Shown: one piece after another, positions 13,978 to 19,490 of the stretch | Position numbering within the stretch: position 1 is the stretch's first letter | Layout of the letters: every line of letters starts with the position of its first letter | Source of the DNA: CAYXGZ01 sp964464755 | Lineage (GTDB): Bacteria; Planctomycetota; MHYJ01; JACPRB01 | Direction of reading: 5' to 3' | Assembly (NCBI GenBank): GCA_964464755.1 | Contig: CAYXGZ010000061.1 | Span: 1-19,490 of the forward strand | DNA: 19,490 nucleotides | Translations under genes and position numbers: made by a program | The notes under the pieces: model-generated | What the model was told of the DNA's origin: nothing | The model's input: the letters and a program-made list of their open reading frames with translations, nothing else | Database searches by the model: none

Positions 13978-13986
13978 ATCTTAGCA
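13978..13986 (-). promoter_or_regulatory. Possible extended -10 promoter of the GT4-like gene
   Basis: On the minus strand TGC-TAAGAT (13986-13978) is the same nine bases as the predicted mnmG -10. It would start transcription near 13971, about 11 bases before the ATG, just keeping the GGAGAG Shine-Dalgarno. No good -35 is present. Confidence 0.45.
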
Positions 13987-13992
13987 TCGGGA

Positions 13993-14011
13993 TCCGGGCT
14001 TCAGGCCCGGA
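13993..14011 (-). terminator. Weak hairpin over the mnmG stop codon
   Basis: TCCGGGC (13993-13999) pairs with GCCCGGA (14005-14011) around a five-base loop that contains most of the mnmG stop codon. No U-tract follows on the minus strand, so it may only attenuate transcription or stabilise the mRNA. Confidence 0.35.
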
Positions 14012-15760
14012 GCCGGAGGTGGACGCCGAGGAGGCGCACGTCGGCGGGCGTCACGCCCGCGATCCGGGAGGCCTGGCCCAGCGAGGCCGGCCGCACCCGG
14101 GCGAGCTTCTCCCTCGCCTCGGTGCGCAGGTGGGGGACTCGGGCGTAGTCCACGCGCTCCGGGATCCGGCAGCCCTCGAGGCGGCGGAAGCGCTCGACGT
14201 CGACGCCCTGGCGCCGGATGTAGCCCTCGTACTTGACCTCGATCTCGACCTGCTCGAGGACCTCCCGGGGCGCGTCGAGGCCGAGCTCGCCGATCGAGAC
14301 CTCCGGGCGGCGGAGCCGGGCCTCGAGGGTCGATCCGGAGCCCGGCGAGCCGCGCTTCAGGCGGCGGCGCAGCTCGGCGATCGCGAGCTCCTTCGCCTCG
14401 TGGCGCCCCCAGGCCGCGTCGCCCACGAGGCCGGCGCGGCGGCCGTGGGCCCGGAGCCGACGGTCCGCGTTGTCCGCGCGCAGGAGCAGGCGGTACTCGG
14501 CGCGCGACGTGAACATCCGGTACGGCTCGCGGTGCTCGAGGCGGATGAGGTCGTCGACGAGGACGCCGAGGTAGGCCTCGTCACGCCGCAGGACGAGCGG
14601 GTCCCGGCCCTGGAGCTGCAGCGCCGCGTTGATCCCCGCGACGATCCCCTGGCCCGCCGCCTCCTCGTAGCCCGAGGTCCCGTTGATCTGCCNNNNNNNN
14701 NNTCCGTCTCGAGCGTCGGGTGCAGCTGGTGGGGCGGCGCGTAGTCGTACTCCACCGCGTAGCCGTGCTGGAGGAACTCGGCGCGCTCGAGGCCGTGGAT
14801 GGTCCGGATGAACTCCTCCTGGACCTCGGGGGGCGTGCTCGTCGAGACGCCGTTGACGTAGATCTCGGGGACGTCCGGCCCCTCGGGCTCGAGGAAGACC
14901 TGGTGCCGGTCGCGCTCCGCGAAGCGCACGACCTTGTCCTCGATGGACGGGCAGTAGCGGGGGCCCGCCGCGCGGATCTGGCCGCTGTACATCGGGGCGC
15001 GGTGGAGGTTGCGGCGCAGGATCGCGTGGGTCCGCTCGTTGGTGTACGTCGTCCAGCAGACGACCTGGGGCCGCGTGATGCGCTCCGTGTCGTGAGAGAA
15101 GGGCGCGGGCTCGGGGTCGCCGGGCTGGACCTGGAGCCGGGAGTAGTCGATCGAGTCCCGGTGGAGGCGGGGCGGGGTGCCCGTCTTGAGGCGGCCGATC
15201 TCGAAGCCGAGGGCGCGGAGGCGGTCGCTGAGCCGGTCGGCCGAGGGCTCGTGGATGCGCCCGCCGGTGCGCTTCAGCTCGCCGCAGTGCTGCACGGCCT
15301 TGAGGAAGGTGCCGGTCGCCAGGACGACGGCGTCGGCCTCGTGCCGCGAGCCGCCGCGGCCGATCACGGCGCGGATCCGGCCGCCCTCGACGGCGAAGTC
15401 CTCGGCGGTGTCGGCGACGACGCGGAGCCGGGGCGTCGAGAGCAGGAGCTCCCGCATGTAGGCCGCGTAGGCCTTCTTGTCGGCCTGGGCGCGGGGCGAG
15501 CGGACCGCGGGGCCCTTGCGGGTGTTCAGCATGCGGAACTGGATGCCGGTCGCGTCGATCGCCCGGCCCATCTCGCCGCCGAGGGCGTCGATCTCGCGGA
15601 CCATCTGCCCCTTGGCGAGGCCGCCGATGGCGGGATTGCACGACATGCGGCCGATGGAGTCGGGCGAGAGGGTGAGGACGGTCGTGTCGAGGCCCATCCG
15701 GGCGCAGGCGAGGGCCGCCTCGATGCCCGCGTGGCCCGCCCCGACGACGACGACGCCCAT
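14001..15760 (-). CDS. mnmG: tRNA uridine-5-carboxymethylaminomethyl modification enzyme MnmG (GidA), interrupted by an assembly gap
   Basis: FAD-dependent enzyme that, with MnmE, modifies U34 of tRNA anticodons. The N-terminal part reads MGVVVVGAGHAGIEAALACA (FAD-binding GAGHAG), then SCNPAIGGLAKGQMVREIDA, LNTRKGPAVRSPRAQADKK, LKTGTPPRLHRDSIDYS and VNGVSTSTPPEVQEEFIRTI, and stops at HPTLET just before the N run. After the gap it resumes, in another frame, with QINGTSGYEEAAGQGIVAGI, then MFTSRAEYRLLLRADNADRR and KYEGYIRRQ, the normal C-terminal domain. The family has about ten residues between PTLET and QINGT, so about 26 bases are really missing where ten Ns stand; the apparent frameshift is an artefact. 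The full protein would be about 591 residues, close to normal. The ATG is seven bases after a TAAGAT box. It is probably an intact gene. Confidence 0.95.
14693..14702. other. Assembly gap (10 N) inside mnmG
   Basis: Ten undetermined bases. The MnmG flanks leave two bases of an unfinished codon on each side (GA and GG in the coding direction). Ten Ns break the frame, whereas 26 bases would restore the family's expected ten-codon segment, so the N count looks like a placeholder, not a measured size. Confidence 0.97.
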
Positions 15761-15767
15761 GCGGCCG

Positions 15768-15776
15768 ATCTTAGCA
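15768..15776 (-). promoter_or_regulatory. Extended -10 promoter of mnmG, predicted leaderless
   Basis: On the minus strand TGC-TAAGAT (15776-15768) ends seven bases before the mnmG ATG. No convincing -35 is present, as is usual for extended -10 promoters. It overlaps the -35 of the divergent glycosyltransferase promoter. Confidence 0.55.
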
Positions 15777-15799
15777 GACCCGGATGCGGTTGGTATGAT
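15771..15799 (+). promoter_or_regulatory. Promoter of the GT2-GT39 fusion gene, predicted leaderless
   Basis: TTAGCA (15771-15776) is 17 bases from TATGAT (15794-15799), which is also preceded by TGG (an extended -10). The ATG at 15806 comes six bases after the -10, so transcription should start at or next to the start codon. It shares bases 15771-15776 with the mnmG promoter. Confidence 0.62.
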
Positions 15800-15805
15800 C
15801 GCCGG

Positions 15806-17878
15806 ATGCCCGCCGTGACCGTCGTGGTCCCCACCCTGAACGAGGCGGGCAACCTCGAGCCCCTCGTCACCCGCCTCGCGGCCGCGTTCGGCCCGCGCGC
15901 GGACTGGGAGGTGCTGCTCGTCGACGACGATTCCAAGGACGACACGCCCGCGGTCGCGGAGCGCCTCGCGAGGTCGCACCCGGTCCGCCTCGTCGTCCGC
16001 AAGGGGGAGCGGGGCCTCGCGACGGCCGTCATGAAGGGCATCGCGGAGAGCGCGTCGCCGGTCGTCGTCGTGATGGACGCCGACCTGAGCCATCCGCCGG
16101 AGGTCGCGCCCCGGCTCGCCGCGGCGGTGGAGGGCGGGGCGGATCTCGCGATCGGCAGCCGCTACGTCGAGGGCGGGGGCACCGAGGGCTGGTCGAAGGT
16201 GCGGCTCCTGATGTCCCGCACCGCGACGCTGCTGGCCCGGGGCCTGACCTCGGCGTCGGACCCGATGGCGGGGTACTTCTGCCTTCGGCGCTCGCTGCTC
16301 GACGGCGTCGCGATGCGCGTCCGGGGCTTCAAGATCCTGCTCGAGATCCTCGCGCGGGCCCGGCCCGCGAAGGTCGTCGAGATCCCGATCCACTTCGGCA
16401 ACCGGCTGGCGGGGGAGAGCAAGCTCGGCGCGGGGGTGACGGTCGACTACCTGCGGCAGCTGGCGCAGCTCTACGCCGCCCGCCCCGCGGTCCAGGTGCT
16501 GGCGATGATCTTCGCGGTGACCGGCCTGCGCGGCGTCGCCTCGGCCCTGCTGGAGCCCACGTCGATCGAGGCCTACCACTGGCTGTACGGGAAGCACCCG
16601 GCGGCGGGCTACTACGACCATCCCGGGATGATCGGCTGGCTGTCCTGGCTCTCGACGTCGCTGTTCGGGGATTCGCCGCTCGGCCTGCGGATGCTCACCC
16701 TGCTTGGCGGGGGTCTCGGGGCCTGGTGGATCTTCCTCGCGGGGCGGCGCTGGGCCGGGGAGCGCGAGGGACGGCTCGCCGCGATGCTCTTCCTGCTCCT
16801 GCCGATGACGTTCGCCTTCGGGGCGGCGGCGACGCCCGACGCGCCGGTGCTGCTCTTTTCGGCGGGAACGATCTGGGCCCTGGCGCACGCGGTGAAGGGC
16901 GGCCGCGGGGCGTGGTGGCTGCTCGCGGGGCTGGCGTTGGGGCTCGCGCTCGACTCGAAGTACCACGCGGCGTTCCTCGGGGTCGGCGCGTTCGCCTGGC
17001 TCGCCGCCACGGTGGAAGGCCGGCGGCACCTGGCCACGCCGTGGCCCTGGCTGGGTGCGCTCGCGGCCCTTGCGGCGTTCTCGCCGACCCTGGCCTGGAA
17101 CGCGCAGAACGGCTGGCAATCCCTGGCCTACCAGGGCGTGGAGCGCTTCCGCGAGGCGAAGGGGTTCCGCCCGATGGAGCCCGTGGATTTCTGGAAGGAC
17201 CAATTGCTGCTCGGGACCCCGGTCGTGGCCCTCCTGATGTGGGGCGCGGGGCTGAAGGCGCTCTGGAAGCGGGATCATCCCGACCGCCTCCTCGCGGCGC
17301 TCTGCGTCCCGCTGCTTGTCTTCTTCTTCGGCCTGGCGTTCTTCCGCTCGGTGCGCGGCCACTGGACGGCTCCGGCCTACGCCGCGGGCGTGCTCCTCGT
17401 CGCGTGCTCGGCGCTGCGCTCGACCTGGGGTCGGCGGCTCGTCGTGGGCACGGTGGGAATCCTGGGGATTGGGTACCTCGTCGCGGTCCCGGTCATCGTG
17501 TCGAAGGCCCCGCCGGGCTGGTTGACCCTCGCTTCGTGGGTGGACTCCGGGAAGCCGTCCTTCGTCCTGGCCCGCGACTACCACGACGCGGCGCAGCTGG
17601 CCTACCACCTGCGGCCGCTACCGGTGTGCGACTTCACGGCGGTCGGCAACCCGGCGAAGTCGTTCCGGAACTGGTGGGACGGGCGGGCCCTGGCGGGGAA
17701 GGACGCGATCGTCGTCTACGAGAAGAAGGACTGGCCTTCGCGCTCGGAGCTCCTGAAGGCCTGCTTCGCCCAGCTGGACGACCCGATCGAGGTCCGCGTC
17801 CCGCGCTTCGGCGGCCGGGAGGAGGTCTACCTCCTCGTGCGCGCCCGGAAGTACCAGCCTATTCCTTCCACCAGGTAG
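15806..17878 (+). CDS. Fusion of a DPM1-like GT2 glycosyltransferase and a GT39/ArnT-like membrane glycosyltransferase
   Basis: 690 residues. The N-terminal domain (1 to about 225) is a polyprenyl-phosphate sugar transferase: VTVVVPTLNEAGNLEPLV (4-21), VLLVDDDSKDDT (36-47), KGERGLATAVMKGI (66-79), VMDADLSHPPE (89-99), IGSRYVEGG (116-124) and SDPMAGYFCLRRS (151-163). The second part (about 226-565) is a multi-span membrane protein of the PMT_2 type: EAYHWLYGKHPAAGYYDHPG (255-274, the typical first-loop motif), then several hydrophobic helices and ALDSKYHAAFL (381-391). A soluble tail (about 570-690) ends the protein. The head would charge a lipid carrier with a sugar, and the membrane part would pass it to an acceptor outside the membrane; this coupling is inference. 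The start is set by the leaderless promoter, since the frame is open far upstream through antisense mnmG. Its last 20 bases overlap the opposing gene. Confidence 0.88.
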   Translation: MPAVTVVVPTLNEAGNLEPLVTRLAAAFGPRADWEVLLVDDDSKDDTPAVAERLARSHPVRLVVRKGERGLATAVMKGIAESASPVVVVMDADLSHPPEVAPRLAAAVEGGADLAIGSRYVEGGGTEGWSKVRLLMSRTATLLARGLTSASDPMAGYFCLRRSLLDGVAMRVRGFKILLEILARARPAKVVEIPIHFGNRLAGESKLGAGVTVDYLRQLAQLYAARPAVQVLAMIFAVTGLRGVASALLEPTSIEAYHWLYGKHPAAGYYDHPGMIGWLSWLSTSLFGDSPLGLRMLTLLGGGLGAWWIFLAGRRWAGEREGRLAAMLFLLLPMTFAFGAAATPDAPVLLFSAGTIWALAHAVKGGRGAWWLLAGLALGLALDSKYHAAFLGVGAFAWLAATVEGRRHLATPWPWLGALAALAAFSPTLAWNAQNGWQSLAYQGVERFREAKGFRPMEPVDFWKDQLLLGTPVVALLMWGAGLKALWKRDHPDRLLAALCVPLLVFFFGLAFFRSVRGHWTAPAYAAGVLLVACSALRSTWGRRLVVGTVGILGIGYLVAVPVIVSKAPPGWLTLASWVDSGKPSFVLARDYHDAAQLAYHLRPLPVCDFTAVGNPAKSFRNWWDGRALAGKDAIVVYEKKDWPSRSELLKACFAQLDDPIEVRVPRFGGREEVYLLVRARKYQPIPSTR

Positions 17879-18644
17879 CGGGGGGCGACTTCTTCCGGCA
17901 GGCCAGGCACGCGGTCTCGGCCTGCACCTTCGCGCACTTCGGGCACTCGCCGCGGGCCTCGAAGGGGTCGAACGCCGAGCCGCAGCCCTCGCACTTCCAC
18001 AGCCCCTGGCCGCAGGGGATCCAGCCGCAGGACGGGCAGGCGGCCCGGTCGAGGTACGGCGAGGCGAGCAGCTCCGCGGCCCTCCGCGTCGCCTCCTTCG
18101 CCCGGGCGGCGTCGCCCTCGCGCGTGAGCAGGATCCCGAGCCAGAACCAGGCCTGGCCCTCCTCGGGGAGCAGCCCCACGATGCCCTCGAAGGCCTCGCG
18201 GGCCGCCGCGGGGTCGCCGGCCTGGACGAGCTTCATCGCCGGCGAGAGCAGCCCCCGGGTCCCGTAGCGCAGCAGGTAAGCGCGGGTCAGCTCGTTGCAC
18301 TTCTTCACGGCGGGCTCGCCGCGCAGGCGCAGCGAGGTGTCCTGGTCCTGGAGGCGGAAGCTGAACTGCGCGCCCTGGAGGTTCGCCTGCACCTGGAAGT
18401 GCAGGAGGCGCTGGACGACGACGAGCCCGAGCTCGCCCTTCGTCGCGTAGGGGCGGGACCACGGGACGGCCTGGCCCCAGGAGTCCGGCTCGAGGCGGTT
18501 CTCGTGGAACCAGTCGACGCCCGCGGCGAGGAGGATCTCGACCTTCGCGGGGTCGAACTTCTGGAAGGGCCCCTGCATGGCCTTGCGGAGCTCGGGGTGC
18601 AGGTTGAGGTCCGTCTCCGAGCCGTCGTCGAAGCCGAGGATCAT
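17859..18644 (-). CDS. Protein of unknown function with TPR-like segment and C-terminal zinc ribbons
   Basis: 261 residues from the ATG at 18644; a TTG at 18680, just after the glyQS stop, would add 12 residues. The N-terminal half (1 to about 135; ILGFDDGSETDLNLHPELRK, LLAAGVDWFHENRLEPDSWG, LLHFQVQANLQGAQFSFRL) is not a family I recognise. Residues about 142-195 look like a tetratricopeptide pair (AREAFEGIVGLLPEEGQAWF, then ARAKEATRRAAELL). The tail has nine cysteines in zinc-ribbon pairs: CPSC (203-206), C211, CEGC (218-221), CPKC (234-237) and CLAC (246-249). There is no signal peptide or membrane segment, so it is probably cytoplasmic. A short inverted repeat (18661-18674) lies between it and glyQS. 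Its 3' end overlaps the opposing glycosyltransferase by 20 bases. A protein- or RNA-binding role is only a guess. Confidence 0.75.
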   Translation of the reverse strand: MILGFDDGSETDLNLHPELRKAMQGPFQKFDPAKVEILLAAGVDWFHENRLEPDSWGQAVPWSRPYATKGELGLVVVQRLLHFQVQANLQGAQFSFRLQDQDTSLRLRGEPAVKKCNELTRAYLLRYGTRGLLSPAMKLVQAGDPAAAREAFEGIVGLLPEEGQAWFWLGILLTREGDAARAKEATRRAAELLASPYLDRAACPSCGWIPCGQGLWKCEGCGSAFDPFEARGECPKCAKVQAETACLACRKKSPPATWWKE

Positions 18645-18680
18645 GCCGACATTGAACCATCCGCCGGTCGGCGGGGACAA

Positions 18681-19490
18681 CTATCCGGCGGCGGGCGCGG
18701 AGGCGGGGTAGGACGGGGCGACCTCGGCCCACTTCCCGTCGAGGAGCCGCGCCATGACGGCGGGGAGCTCGGCGATCGGGACCCGGATCTGCTGCATCGA
18801 GTCGCGGTCGCGGACGGTGACCTTGCGGTCCGCGGCCTCGCCCTTCTCGGCGTCGCCCACGGTCTGGACGTCGACCGTGACGCAGAACGGGGTGCCGATC
18901 TCGTCCTGGCGGCGGTAGAGCTTGCCGATGGCGGCCGTGTCGTCGTAGACGGCGTACCAGGTCTTCCGGAGCTCGTCGCAGATCCCGCGGGCCGTCGCGA
19001 CGATGTCGTCGCGCTTCTTGAGCAGGGGGAGCACGGCGACCTTCACGGGGGCGATCTCGGGGTGGAAGCGGAGGACGACGCGCTTCTCGCCCTTGACCTC
19101 CTCCTCGTGGTAGGCGTCGACGAGGAAGGCGAGGGTCGCGCGGTCCGCGCCCGCGGCGGGCTCGACGACGAACGGCGTGACGTGCTCCTTGGTCTCCTCG
19201 TCGAAGTACGTCAGCTGCTTGCCGCTGAACTGGGAGTGCTGCTTGAGGTCGTAGTCGGTGCGGCTCGCGATGCCCTCGAGCTCGCTCCAGCCCATGGGGA
19301 AGAGGTACTCGATGTCCGTGCAGGCCTTGGCGTAATGGGCCAGCTCGTCCTTGGCGTGCTCGCGGAGCCGGAGGTTCTCCTTCCGGATCCCGAACTGCTG
19401 GTACCAGCCGAAGCGGGCGTCGATCCACTTCTTGTAGTGCTCGTCCTCGGTGCCCGGCTTGCAGAAGTACTCGATCTCCATCTGCTCGAA
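18681..19490 (-). CDS. glyQS: Glycyl-tRNA synthetase, homodimeric type (C-terminal part, 5' end outside the window)
   Basis: The frame is open from the window edge to a TAG at 18683-18681, 269 residues; the start lies beyond the window. It charges tRNA-Gly with glycine and ATP in the cytoplasm. It begins FEQMEIEYFCKPGTEDEHYK, the family's motif-2 neighbourhood (F-E-Q-x-E-I-E-x-F). It continues with YLFPMGWSELEGIASRTDYD, LKQHSQFSGKQLTYFDEET, the class II motif 3 PAAGADRATLAFLVDAY, and the anticodon-binding domain LRFHPEIAPVKVAVLPLLKK, then DDTAAIGKLYRRQDEIGTPF with CVTVD. These identify the alpha2 (GRS1-like) enzyme, not the alpha2-beta2 GlyQ+GlyS type. The zinc-ribbon gene starts 36 bases after the stop and may be cotranscribed. 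Confidence 0.95.
   Translation of the reverse strand, partial: FEQMEIEYFCKPGTEDEHYKKWIDARFGWYQQFGIRKENLRLREHAKDELAHYAKACTDIEYLFPMGWSELEGIASRTDYDLKQHSQFSGKQLTYFDEETKEHVTPFVVEPAAGADRATLAFLVDAYHEEEVKGEKRVVLRFHPEIAPVKVAVLPLLKKRDDIVATARGICDELRKTWYAVYDDTAAIGKLYRRQDEIGTPFCVTVDVQTVGDAEKGEAADRKVTVRDRDSMQQIRVPIAELPAVMARLLDGKWAEVAPSYPASAPAAG

Noticed and set aside
14720..15805. Upstream extension of the GT2-GT39 frame over 362 codons
   Set aside because: The extension is antisense to mnmG and has no domain; the glycosyltransferase begins cleanly at MPAVTVVVPTLNEAG, right after an extended -10 promoter.
15761..17608. Long minus-strand open frame opposite the GT fusion gene, in frame with and upstream of mnmG
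   Set aside because: Its translation upstream of the mnmG ATG is Arg/Pro/Glu-rich shadow sequence; MnmG starts at the FAD-binding strand at 15760.
18645..18680. TTG start at 18680 for the zinc-ribbon gene
   Set aside because: An ATG at 18644 is closer to the apparent domain start, and the extra segment holds an inverted repeat (18661-18674). The TTG is kept only as an alternative, since WFNVG before the ATG could be coding.
1..19490. tRNA, rRNA, CRISPR array, insertion sequence, prophage or defence genes
   Set aside because: None was recognised by eye: no direct repeat arrays, no transposase or integrase motifs, and no cloverleaf-like tRNA ends. A tRNAscan or Infernal run would be needed to exclude small RNAs.

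Overview
This is a very GC-rich bacterial chromosome segment, about 70% G+C by eye, densely packed with housekeeping genes and with no mobile element, CRISPR array, tRNA or rRNA that I can recognise. The gene complement suggests a planctomycete-like bacterium: coaE directly upstream of a Rho with a long Pro/Ala-rich N-terminus, a lipoprotein of the DUF1570-like zinc-protease type, a divergent YchF-type GTPase, and large anonymous membrane coiled-coil proteins. This assignment is an inference. The sequence is probably a draft or metagenome assembly, because a 10-N gap lies inside mnmG (14693-14702) and the left edge reads like a chimeric join.

Layout. On the minus strand at the left edge, coaE (439-1044) and the start of rho (1-427) form an operon with a consensus promoter. 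The rho frame runs, without a break, into an internal piece of an iron/manganese superoxide dismutase. Divergent from it, on the plus strand, is a two-gene operon (1328-2635 and 2687-4003). It encodes paralogous membrane-anchored coiled-coil proteins that share a beta-rich module and end in BRCT-like domains, and it is closed by a strong intrinsic terminator. This pair is the best candidate in the window for an undescribed system. Next come tatC with an unusual seventh membrane segment and a C-terminal domain of about 250 residues (4079-5677), a divergent YchF-like GTPase (5719-6789), a divergent argininosuccinate synthase overlapping cinA, cinA overlapping recJ, and a PHP phosphoesterase (10991-12037).

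The PHP gene converges on a minus-strand cluster, mnmG - glycosyltransferase - zinc-protease lipoprotein (15760 down to 12044). Their 3' ends meet at a perfect hairpin that contains both stop codons. mnmG is divergent from a fused GT2/GT39-type membrane glycosyltransferase (15806-17878). The 3' end of that gene overlaps by 20 bases a minus-strand TPR/zinc-ribbon protein, which follows glyQS (glycyl-tRNA synthetase, partial at the right edge).

Regulation. Several genes have near-consensus sigma70-type promoters whose -10 box lies only 6-11 bases before the ATG and which lack a Shine-Dalgarno (tatC, the YchF-like gene, argG, the GT fusion, mnmG). This predicts leaderless or nearly leaderless transcripts. 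Some downstream operon genes (rho, the second coiled-coil gene, recJ) carry clear Shine-Dalgarno sequences. All functional calls come from reading the translations; no database search was run.
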